Part shown: piece by piece, positions 1 to 8,400 of the stretch
Numbering within the stretch: position 1 is the first letter of the stretch
Layout of the letters: the number at the start of each line of letters is the position of its first letter
Source of the DNA: JAJFGI01 sp036397065
GTDB taxonomy: Bacteria; Pseudomonadota; Alphaproteobacteria; Kiloniellales; J153
Reading direction: 5' to 3'
Length of the DNA stretch: 29,376 nt
Assembly: GCA_036397065.1 (NCBI GenBank)
Contig: DASWJP010000021.1
Coordinates: 1-29,376 of the forward strand
Notes under the pieces: generated by a model
What the model was told of the DNA's origin: nothing
Database searches by the model: none
The model's input: only the letters and a program-made list of their open reading frames with translations
Translations under genes and position numbers: made by a program

Positions 1-2260
1 CCCGCTCCAGGGCCAGAACGGTGTCGGCCGGGGTCGGTTCGGCGATGTCCGCCTTGGCGCCGCCGCTGAGGACCTCGGCCAACGCCTCGGCCACGGTTTC
101 GTCGTGCGGTGTCGCCACGCCCTTGGCGCGCAGATCGCGCACGGCAAAGCGCAGGGTCGCCTGACCCGACGCACCGGGCAGGGTCAGGGCGACCGGCTCG
201 GCCGGGGCATAGCCTTTGACCAGGGACAGCGCCTTGGCCTTGGCATCGGCCAGCAAGCGCTCGCGGTTGAAGGTGATCTCGTCGCTGGCGCGCAGGTAGC
301 CTAACTCCTTGGCCTCGAAGGCGGATTTGGCGACCTTGGCCATGCCGATGGTCTCGAAGGCGGCGACCACGGGCGGCATCGGCCCCTTGGGGCGCTTCGG
401 ATCGGCGGCGAATCGGGTCAGCAGTTCGGTGCAGCCGCCCCAGCCGGGAATGACGCCGACGCCGGCTTCGACCAGGCCGATGTAGCTTTCCGCGTGCGCC
501 TGGACCGCATCGGCGTTGAGCAACAGCTCGCAGCCGCCGCCCAGCGCCAGGCCCGAGGGCGCCGAGACCACCGGGAACGGCGCGTTCTTCAGGCCGCGCA
601 GGGCCTTCTGCCCTTGCTCCACCATGCCTTCGATCATCGGCCACAGGCCGGTGTTGGCGGCGAACAGGGCCAGGCCCAGATTGGCGCCGGCGGAAAAGTG
701 CGCCCCCTCGTTGTAGATGACCAGGGCCTTGAATTGCTTGCTCACGGTCTTGATGGCGGTTTCGACCATGGACAGCACATCGGGGTCGATGGTGTTGAGC
801 TTGGTATGCACCTCGAGGCAGGCAACGCCGTCGCCGATGTCCCACAAGCTGGCCGAGCCGTTTTTCTTGATGGGTTTGCTCGCGCGCTTGATGTCTTCCA
901 GCAGCAGCACGCCGTCCGGCCGCGGCACGTCGGCGTAGGCGCCGCCGGTGGTCAGGAACTGCTGACGGCCTTCGTGGACGCGATAGAACGAGCCGGCCTT
1001 GACGGCAGCGGCGAGCAGCGGCGGCACGGTCTTGCCGTCCGTCTCCAGACCAGCGGCGAACGTTGCTGCGCCGAGACGGTCGATCAGCTCGAAGGGTCCG
1101 TATTTCCAATTGTAGCCGAGGCGCATGGCGCGATCGACGTCGGGCACAGTATCGGCGATCTCGGGCACGTGCGTGGCGGCATAAGCAAGAACCTGAGACA
1201 GCACGGCCCAGGCATAGCGGCCGCCCCGGTCCGGGTGGGCGACCAGCGCCGACAGGCCGCCGGACTTGCTCGCGGCCAGGCTCTCCAGGGCCGGCTTGCC
1301 GGCGGCGGCGTAATCGCCGGTGGCCAGGTTGATGGCCTGCTTGACCCGCTTGCCGCCGCTGGTCTCCAGGCGGTAGAAGCCGCCCTTGCCCTTGCGGCCC
1401 GTATACCCGTCGGCGATGAGCTTATCGAGCAGGGGCCAGGGGCGGCGGATGCCATGATAAGCATCTCCGGTCGGCAGGGCGGCGGCCAGGCTGGCATCCA
1501 CCTTGGGCATGAGATCGAGGCCGACCAGATCGAGCAGGCCGAAGATGCCGGTCTTGGGAATGCCCACCGGGCGGCCCATGACCGCATCCGCCTCTTCGAC
1601 CGAAAGCTTGTGATCGATGGCCTCCACCGCCGCGCATTGCAGCCAGAAGCTGCCGATGCGGTTGGCGATGAAGCCGGGCGTGTCGTGGCAGATCACAACG
1701 CCCTTGCCCAGGCGCCGGTCGGCGAAATCGGCGAGGGCGTCGAGCGCTTCGGGCCGCGTCTTGGGGCCGGCCACCAGTTCGAGCAGGCGCATATAGCGCG
1801 GCGGATTGAAGAAGTGGGTGATCAGGAAGTCGCCGGCAAAGCGCGCCGGCAGGCCGCCGATCAAGGTAGCCAGCGGCAGCGTGGAGGTGTTGGAGGAAAC
1901 CAGCGAATCCTTCCGGCGCACCGCCTCGATTTTCTTATACAGGGCCTGCTTGATGGCCAGGTCCTCGATCACCGCTTCGATGATCCAGTCGACATCGGCC
2001 AGCGCCTTCAGATCGTCCTCGGTGTTTCCGGGGGTGACCAGCTTGGCGGCGCGGGCGTGCATGAACGGCGCCGGGTCGGCCTTGAGCATGCGGGCGATCG
2101 CCCCCTCGGCCAAGGCGTTGCGGCCCCGATCGTTGCCAATGGGGCCGTTGCTAGACGGTACGTCGAGTAGAAGGACGGGAATACCGGCGTTCGCCAAATG
2201 CGCGGCGATGCCGGAGCCCATGACTCCGGCGCCGATCACCGCGGCGCGCTCGATGCGCAT
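1..2260 (-). CDS. FadN-type 3-hydroxyacyl-CoA dehydrogenase/enoyl-CoA hydratase, 3' end cut by window edge
   Basis: This is a bifunctional beta-oxidation enzyme: enoyl-CoA hydratase plus NAD-dependent L-3-hydroxyacyl-CoA dehydrogenase, expected in the cytosol. Reading the minus strand from the ATG at 2260 gives 753 codons without a stop to the window edge. The N-terminus has a Rossmann dinucleotide site (VIGAGVMGSGIAAHLANAG). A 3HCDH region with SSNTSTLP, ITHFFNPP and DTPGFIANRIG follows. The crotonase domain is C-terminal, with the oxyanion-hole stretch ALGGGCELLLNAD and then GLVEAGVGVIPGWGG. This dehydrogenase-first order is that of Bacillus FadN, not of E. coli FadB or FadJ. FadN-family proteins are about 770-790 residues, so only some 20-35 residues should be missing. 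The start overlaps the thiolase stop by one base (TGATG), so the two are co-translated and probably form one complex or pathway unit. The exact chain-length preference cannot be read from the sequence. Confidence 0.93.
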   Translation of the reverse strand, partial: MRIERAAVIGAGVMGSGIAAHLANAGIPVLLLDVPSSNGPIGNDRGRNALAEGAIARMLKADPAPFMHARAAKLVTPGNTEDDLKALADVDWIIEAVIEDLAIKQALYKKIEAVRRKDSLVSSNTSTLPLATLIGGLPARFAGDFLITHFFNPPRYMRLLELVAGPKTRPEALDALADFADRRLGKGVVICHDTPGFIANRIGSFWLQCAAVEAIDHKLSVEEADAVMGRPVGIPKTGIFGLLDLVGLDLMPKVDASLAAALPTGDAYHGIRRPWPLLDKLIADGYTGRKGKGGFYRLETSGGKRVKQAINLATGDYAAAGKPALESLAASKSGGLSALVAHPDRGGRYAWAVLSQVLAYAATHVPEIADTVPDVDRAMRLGYNWKYGPFELIDRLGAATFAAGLETDGKTVPPLLAAAVKAGSFYRVHEGRQQFLTTGGAYADVPRPDGVLLLEDIKRASKPIKKNGSASLWDIGDGVACLEVHTKLNTIDPDVLSMVETAIKTVSKQFKALVIYNEGAHFSAGANLGLALFAANTGLWPMIEGMVEQGQKALRGLKNAPFPVVSAPSGLALGGGCELLLNADAVQAHAESYIGLVEAGVGVIPGWGGCTELLTRFAADPKRPKGPMPPVVAAFETIGMAKVAKSAFEAKELGYLRASDEITFNRERLLADAKAKALSLVKGYAPAEPVALTLPGASGQATLRFAVRDLRAKGVATPHDETVAEALAEVLSGGAKADIAEPTPADTVLALER

Positions 2261-3399
2261 CAGGCAGCCTCTAGGATCGTGGCAATACCTTGCCCACCGC
2301 CGATGCACTGGGTTGCCAGGGCCAGACGCTTGCCTTCGCGCTGGAGAAGCTGCGCCGCCTTGCCGGTGATGCGCGCGCCGGTCGCGCCCAGGGGATGGCC
2401 CAGGGCGATGGCGCCGCCGTCCAGGTTGATCTTGCCCGGATCCAGTTTCAGCTCGTCGATGCACGCCAACGCCTGAGCGGCGAAGGCCTCGTTCAGCTCC
2501 ACCACGTCGATGTCGCCGATCTTCAGACCGGCGCGCTGCAAGGCTTTGCGGGTGGCGGCAACGGGGCCGATGCCCATGATCTCTGGGGCGCAACCGGCAA
2601 CCGCGATCGCCCGCAACCGAGCCAGCGGCGTCAGGCCGTTGGCCTTGGCGTATGCCTCGGTGGTCACCAGCACCGCCGAGGCGCCGTCGGTGAGCGGCGA
2701 GGAGGTGCCGGCGGTGACGCTGCCATCGGTCTTGAAGGCGGCGGCCAGATCGGCCAACGCCTCGGCATTGGTATCCGGGCGGATACAGCCGTCCGTATCG
2801 ACCGTGTGATTGCCCTGGCGGATGGGCACGATTTCATCGGCGAACTTGCCGGCCTCGCGCGCCGCATGGGCGCGGCGGTGGCTTTCCACCGCCAGATCGT
2901 CTTGGCGCTTCCGGTCGATCTTGTATTTACCGGCCACGTTCTCGGCGGTTTCGCCCATGGATATGTAGGCTTGCGGAAAACGCTCCGCCAAACCTGGGTT
3001 CAGCATGGGGTTGAAGCCGGCCAGGGGCACGCGGGTCATGGACTCGACACCTGCGCAGATGAAGGCCTCGCCGGCGTCCAGCTGGATGGCGCCGGCGGCC
3101 ATGTGAATGGCCTGCATGGACGAGCCGCAGAAACGATTGACCGTGGTGCCGGCGACCGTGAGCGGCAAGTCGGCAAGGAAGCCGATCAGGCGGGCGATAT
3201 TCAGGCCCTGCTCGCCTTCGGGAAAGGCGCAGCCGACGATCAGATCCTCGATGCCGGCGGGGTCGATGCCGGTCTTGTCCAGCAGTCCGCGCACCACCTG
3301 GGCGGCCAGTTCGTCCGGCCGGGCGCGGGCCAATTCGCCCTTCTTGGCGAAATGAAATGGGGAGCGGACGTAGCCCGCGATGACCACGGATTTGTGCAT
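2260..3399 (-). CDS. fadA: acetyl-CoA C-acyltransferase (3-ketoacyl-CoA thiolase)
   Basis: This thiolase of 379 residues cleaves 3-ketoacyl-CoA with CoA in the last step of beta-oxidation. All three catalytic elements are visible: the nucleophile Cys91 in NRFCGSSMQA, His335 in GGAIALGHPLGATGAR, and Cys365 in QCIGGGQG, with the Asn-Glu of LNEAFAAQA at 303-304. The length is typical, although 379 residues is slightly shorter than many biosynthetic thiolases. The ATG at 3399 is preceded by GGAAGG about nine bases upstream. Its stop overlaps the start of the FadN-type gene, so the thiolase is first in the operon. The partner enzyme favours a degradative (FadA) role over acetoacetyl-CoA synthesis, but this is inference from context. 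A perfect inverted repeat lies 77 bases upstream of the start codon. Confidence 0.95.
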   Translation of the reverse strand: MHKSVVIAGYVRSPFHFAKKGELARARPDELAAQVVRGLLDKTGIDPAGIEDLIVGCAFPEGEQGLNIARLIGFLADLPLTVAGTTVNRFCGSSMQAIHMAAGAIQLDAGEAFICAGVESMTRVPLAGFNPMLNPGLAERFPQAYISMGETAENVAGKYKIDRKRQDDLAVESHRRAHAAREAGKFADEIVPIRQGNHTVDTDGCIRPDTNAEALADLAAAFKTDGSVTAGTSSPLTDGASAVLVTTEAYAKANGLTPLARLRAIAVAGCAPEIMGIGPVAATRKALQRAGLKIGDIDVVELNEAFAAQALACIDELKLDPGKINLDGGAIALGHPLGATGARITGKAAQLLQREGKRLALATQCIGGGQGIATILEAA

Positions 3400-3475
3400 G
3401 CTGGTGACCTTCCGCGAGAGCCTTTCGGCAAGGAAGCGATCCGGGCGGTGCGGAAACGCCGCGCCGTGACCGGCA

Positions 3476-3491
3476 GTAATACAACCATTAC
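3476..3491. promoter_or_regulatory. inverted repeat upstream of the beta-oxidation pair, candidate operator
   Basis: GTAAT and ATTAC form a perfect five-base inverted repeat around a six-base centre (GTAATACAACCATTAC). It lies in the A/T-richer 119-base gap between the thiolase start and the amidase stop. Position and symmetry suit a TetR- or FadR-type repressor site for the fatty-acid operon. No regulator gene lies next to it, and the repeat is short, so this is only a candidate. Confidence 0.3.
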
Positions 3492-3518
3492 AGATAGTTG
3501 AATTTGGTGACGCAACCG

Positions 3519-4940
3519 TTAAGGAACAACCTTTCCCAGGGCGGGCATTTGGAACGGTGCGACCTTTTCATAGGCGCGGGCGGCGCGCAGCACCAGGGCA
3601 TCGGCATAGAGGGGACCGACGATCTGGAGGCCGGCGGGTAGCCCGGCCGAAGTCAGGCCGCAGGGCACGCTGGCGGCGGGCTGGCGGGTCAGGTTGAAGG
3701 GGTAGGAAAACGGGGTCCAATCCACCCAGCGATCCTGATCGGCGCCGCGGGGCCGTTCCAAGCCCGCCTCGAAGGCGGGAATCGGCAGGCTGGGGGTGAG
3801 CAACAGGTGGTAGGTCTCGTGGAAGCGGTTCATGGCGACGCCGATGGCCTCGCGCTGCTTCACCGCCGCCAGATAGTCGAGCAACGCGAATGAGGCCCCT
3901 TCCTTGGCGATTTCACGCAAACCCGGTTCCATCACCGCCTGTTGCTGCTCGCTGAAGCCGCTGAGGAGCATCCCGGCGCCGGCAAACCAGTGCTTGCGGA
4001 ACGGCTCGGCGCAGTCGGGTAAAGCCGGGTCCACTTCCTCCACATGGGCGCCAAGATCGGCGAAACGCTTGGCGGCGGCGGCGACGAGGGTGGCGATCTC
4101 CGGGTCCACGGCATGCCCGCCCAGATTTGGACTGAAGGCGATGCGCAGACCCTTGACCCCCCGGTTCAGGCCGGTGGTGTAGTCCATGGACTTGCCGGCG
4201 CCTTCCGGTGGCAGGGCATACCAATCGCGCGGGTCCGGCTCGGCGATGACACCCAGCAGAATGGCGGCATCGGTGACCGTGCGCGTCATTGGGCCGATAT
4301 GGGCCAGGGTTCCGAAGGGGCTGAGCGGGTAGGCGGGGACGCGGCCGTAGGTCGGCTTGAGCCCGAAGATGCCGGTGAAGGCCGCCGGAATGCGGACCGA
4401 ACCGCCGCCGTCGGTGCCCAAGGCCAGGGCGCCCATGCCGGTGGCCACGGCGACCGCGGCCCCGCCGCTGGAGCCGCCCGGGGTGCGCTCAGGATTCCAG
4501 GGATTCCGGGTGATACCGGTCAGGGCGCTGTCGGTGACGCCCTTCCAGCCGAATTCCGGGGTCGTGGTCTTGCCGATCAGGACAGCGCCGTGCTCACGCA
4601 GGCGGGCGACCGCCGGGGCATCCTCGTTCCACGGCTGATCACGCGGGATCGCCTTGGAGCCGCGCAACGTGGGCCAGCCCTTGGTGAGCAGGATATCCTT
4701 GATGGACGTCGGCACGCCGTCCAAATGGCCGCGCGGGGTGCCGAGATGCCAGCGCTCCTCGGATTTGCGCGCTTCCGCCAGGGCACCGTCCGCATCCACC
4801 AGAATGAAGGCGTTCAGGGCGGGATCGTGCGCTTCGATGCGCGCCAGGGCGGCTTTCGTTGCCTCCACCGGCGACAGGCTGCCGTTGCGATAGTGGGCAA
4901 TCAAATCCTTGGCCGATAGAAGCGCAATCTCGTCCGGCAT
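3519..4940 (-). CDS. amidase signature family amidohydrolase
   Basis: This 473-residue enzyme is of the amidase-signature (AS) family, which hydrolyses carboxamides with a Ser-cisSer-Lys triad. Lys81 sits in PTSIKDILLTKG, the cis-Ser is in GGSSGG (157/158), and the nucleophile Ser181 is in GTDGGGSVRIPAAF. The start was set at the ATG at 4940, giving MPDEIALLSAKDL, a normal AS N-terminus. A GGAG lies about 11 bases upstream. An in-frame extension to 5120 has no family resemblance and overlaps the divergent gene at 5111. GatA is unlikely because no gatB or gatC is present. The substrate is unknown; similar stand-alone amidases act on aryl or alkyl amides. It follows the thiolase operon in the opposite order of reading (upstream on the minus strand) and could be transcribed separately or with it. 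Confidence 0.92.
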   Translation of the reverse strand: MPDEIALLSAKDLIAHYRNGSLSPVEATKAALARIEAHDPALNAFILVDADGALAEARKSEERWHLGTPRGHLDGVPTSIKDILLTKGWPTLRGSKAIPRDQPWNEDAPAVARLREHGAVLIGKTTTPEFGWKGVTDSALTGITRNPWNPERTPGGSSGGAAVAVATGMGALALGTDGGGSVRIPAAFTGIFGLKPTYGRVPAYPLSPFGTLAHIGPMTRTVTDAAILLGVIAEPDPRDWYALPPEGAGKSMDYTTGLNRGVKGLRIAFSPNLGGHAVDPEIATLVAAAAKRFADLGAHVEEVDPALPDCAEPFRKHWFAGAGMLLSGFSEQQQAVMEPGLREIAKEGASFALLDYLAAVKQREAIGVAMNRFHETYHLLLTPSLPIPAFEAGLERPRGADQDRWVDWTPFSYPFNLTRQPAASVPCGLTSAGLPAGLQIVGPLYADALVLRAARAYEKVAPFQMPALGKVVP

Positions 4941-5110
4941 GTCGGGTCGACTCCGCGATACGTGGGAAGCCCGGGATTCCTGGCATGCCGGCAGCGAATT
5001 GTCGAGAGGACCTCCTGTTTGCGGCCGGATCGAATAAATCCCCTGGCGGGGACACCGCCGGCTGCCCATGTTGTCAATCAGGTCATGGACACGGGAAGGC
5101 AGGGCCGAAC

Positions 5111-5413
5111 ATGTGGACAAGACACCAAGGAATGATAGTCGCGATCGTGGCCGCGGTTTGCCTGGCGATCATGGCGGCGCCGAGTGCGGCCGACGAACCC
5201 AGCCAGCCAAGCCAACGGGAACGCGCAGAGACATTCGCTCGCGAGGGCATGGAAAGCTTGATGCAGGCGCTCGATCTTCTTCTCCAGTCGATCCCGCAGT
5301 ACGAGCTGCCTATGATGAACGAAAACGGGGATATCATCATCCGCCGCCGGCACGAGTCCGATCCGGCCAAGCCGGCGCCGGCTCAACCGGACGTTGACAG
5401 CACGGATACCTAG
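5111..5413 (+). CDS. small exported protein of unknown function
   Basis: This encodes 100 residues. The first 27 or so form a convincing Sec signal peptide: a basic start, the hydrophobic run IVAIVAAVCLAIMAAP, and a likely cleavage after SAA before DEP. The mature part is about 70 residues. It begins with a charged helix rich in Glu, Arg and Gln, continues through MESLMQALDLLLQSIPQYELP, and reaches NENGDIIIRRR before a Pro/Ala-rich tail. I recognise no enzymatic motif. The helix followed by an acidic-then-arginine motif suggests a small periplasmic or envelope-associated protein. The start is uncertain: an ATG at 5132 also keeps the signal peptide. The gene diverges from the amidase and converges on the kinase gene, whose stop is 29 bases away. 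Confidence 0.72.
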   Translation: MWTRHQGMIVAIVAAVCLAIMAAPSAADEPSQPSQRERAETFAREGMESLMQALDLLLQSIPQYELPMMNENGDIIIRRRHESDPAKPAPAQPDVDSTDT

Positions 5414-5442
5414 CGCGGCCTGTTCCGAGTGAGTGCCGCGGC

Positions 5443-8400
5443 CTAAGCGGCGGTGGCGCTGCCGAACAGGCGCTCGACCGGCAGACTGACCGTCACCACC
5501 GTGCCAGCGTCAATCTGGCTGGTAATCGACAGCTTGCCGCCATGGGTCTCCATCAGGGCGCGGCTGAGCGGCAAGCCCAGGCCGGTTCCCTCGTGACTGC
5601 GGCTGAGTGTCGAATCGACTTGGATAAACGGCTCCATGACGCGTTTCAGATCGTTTTCGGAAATACCGATACCGGTATCGATGACGCGGAGAGTCATGCC
5701 CTCCGTGATGTCACACTTTAGTTCGATGGTTATGCCGCCGGTTGTGGTGAACTTGACCGCATTGGAAAGGAGATTGAGCACGACTTGCTTCAAGCGCCGC
5801 CGATCCGCGCGCACTTGAACGCTGTCCTGCGGCAGGTCGGTTTCCATGGTCAGGCCTTTTTCCGTGGCGCGCGGCCGGACCAGACGGAGGCAGGAATCGA
5901 TCACGTCCGCCATGTCGACGACCTCCTCGCTGAGCTCGATCATCCCGGCCTCGGCCTTGGATACGTCGAGGATGTCGTTGATGATATTCAACAGATGTCG
6001 GCCACTTTGCAGGATGTCGTCGACGTAATCCTTGTAGTTGTCATGGCCGACCGGGCCGAACAGCTCCTGCGTCATCACTTCCGAGAAACCGATGATGGCA
6101 TTGAGCGGCGTGCGCAGCTCATGGCTCATGGTGGCCAGGAATTCGCTCTTGGTGCGGTTGGCGTACTCCGCCGCTTCCTTGGCGGCCAGGAGCTGCTGTT
6201 CGGCACGGGCCCGCTCGATCACCCGGCCGATCTGAGTGCCGACGTGGGTCATCACCTCAAGCGCCATGGGATTGAGTTCGGTCGGAACATCCGAGAAAAA
6301 TTCAAGAACGCCCACAACCGTGGGGCCAACGGTAATCGGGAACCCGAATGCGGCGTGGATATCCATATCCTTGTTAATCCGCGGCAGGAAAGCGAGTTCA
6401 GGTTCGCCAATTTCGCTGATCCATTGCGCCTTGCCGGTTGCCAAGACACGCCCGGGCAAACCAGAGTTGGGCCCGAACCGAGTCATGCTGGTGACTCTCT
6501 TGAATTCGGCGAATCTCGATGGATCGGCCGATGACCAGATCGCGCTGGGGGCCATCTCACCGGTTCCGTCAGCAGCGTCAAGGTAGGCATGGCCCAAAGG
6601 CCAGCCGGTATGGTGACAAACTTCATCCAAGCAAACCTGCAGAGCGTCTTCGATCGTGACCGCTTCGTTCGCGGCGGCGGCGACGGCTTTCGAAAGCTCG
6701 ATGAACCCGGTGCGCTGGTGCAAGACCTCTTCGGCGCGCTTGCGTTCGGTGATGTCGCGGATGGCGCCGATGAACAGCCGGCGTCCGCCATGACGCATTT
6801 CGGTGACGGACAGCTCCACTTCGACATTTGTACCGTCTTTACGCCTGCCGGTGACTTCGCGGCAGGAAACGCCGAGAATTCTCGAGTCTCCGGTTGCCAC
6901 ATATCTTTTTAGATACTCGCCGTGCATGGCGCGAAATGGATCGGGCATGAGCGTCGAGACATTGTGGCCGATGAGTTCTGCGGCCTCGTAGCCAAACAAT
7001 GCTTCCGTTGCAAGATTGACCGATTCGATGATGCCGAACTGGTCAATCGTGACGAGACCGTCGGCAACGTTATCCATAATCGCCCGAATGCGCTGCTCGC
7101 TGTCGCGTATCGCAGACTCGGCCTGGCGCTGTTCGGTGACATCTTGAATGGTGCAACGCAGGAAAAGGGGGGTCGCATTGTTGTCGAATTCCACCTCGCC
7201 CTGCTGGTGGATGATGCGCTCGTTTCCACCCGGTAATAGAATGCGGTGGTCTATGCTGTAGACCGTTCCAGATATCGCCCGGCGTGCCGCCAGTTGCACG
7301 AAATCCCGGTCATCGGGATGGACTCGCTGAAGAAATGTGTCGTAGGTCCCATCGAATTCATCCTGGGAAATTCCGAAGATGCGATAGGTTTCCTCGGACC
7401 AGGCCAGCTCGTTTGTAACGAGATTCCAATCCCAGTTCCCCAATCGCGCAATTCTTTGCGCGTTGGCCAGGCTGGCCTCGCTCTTGCGCAAGGCGTCTTC
7501 CCATCGCCGCCGCTCGGTGATCTCGGTATACGTGGTTACACACCCGCCGGTGGGCATGGGAATGCTGAGAATCTCCAAGACAGCGCCGCCGGGCCGGACT
7601 CGTTCCACTCTATGCGCAGAGAACTGCCGCGCTACATCCATGCGTTCGCGCGCCTGCTCGTCCGCATCGCCGGGGCCATACTCGCCGCGATCGGCGTTGT
7701 AACGGAAGAATTTTTCGAGTGGATCACCCGGTTGAAAATAATCGGGCGGGAAATCGAGCATCTCAAGAAATTTGCGATTGAAGGTCACGACATTGAGATC
7801 AGCGTCGGTGACGATGATACCCTTGGCCATGTTCTCGAATACGGTTTCGAGCAACTTCGTGGTCTTGTTGTGTTCCAGCTCGGCGGTGACCTCGGAGGTC
7901 ACCTCGCGGCCGCTGCCGCGATATGCGACAAGCTTGCCAAATTTGTCGTAGGCCGGTTTGCCCGAAATGCGGATGTAAGCGTAGCCGCCGGCCGCAGTCT
8001 TATACCGAAATTGCAGATCACGGAACGGCTCCCCGGCGGCCATGAACTCCGCGATCGTGGCGCTATGATCCGGTTCGGCGACACCCTTCCAGATATCCTG
8101 GCGCCGGTGGCCGACGGGGGAGGGCGGTGAGCCAGCAGCGGCTCCAACGGTGTTCCAGATATGATCGAACGGGCCGTTGCTGGCATAGTAGATGAACCGC
8201 TGATCGAGATCGGTTTCCCAAAACCAATCGGAGGCCGATGCGGCGTAGTCGCGGGCGCGGTTCTCGCTTTCTCGCAACGCGTCTTCGGCTTTCTGTTGTT
8301 GAATGGATATGCCAATCCAGCGGGCGACAATGCTCATCAGTTCGTTCTGTTTCGTCTCCGCCTGATCCGGTTCATCGTTGATGGCAAAGACGTGGCCGAT

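Noticed and set aside
494..2170. A 558-codon open frame on the plus strand
   Set aside because: It is antisense to the FadN-type gene, whose motifs are complete on the minus strand. The plus-strand translation is rich in Gly, Gln, Arg and His with no domain; such frames are expected opposite GC-rich genes.
2290..3501. A 403-codon open frame on the plus strand
   Set aside because: Antisense to the thiolase, which has all catalytic residues.
3516..3523. A single TTAA next to the amidase stop as a further CtrA site
   Set aside because: No second TTAA at seven bases on either side.
5070..5085. A perfect TTGACA on the minus strand upstream of the amidase
   Set aside because: No -10-like hexamer occurs at 16-18 bases, so it was not called a promoter.
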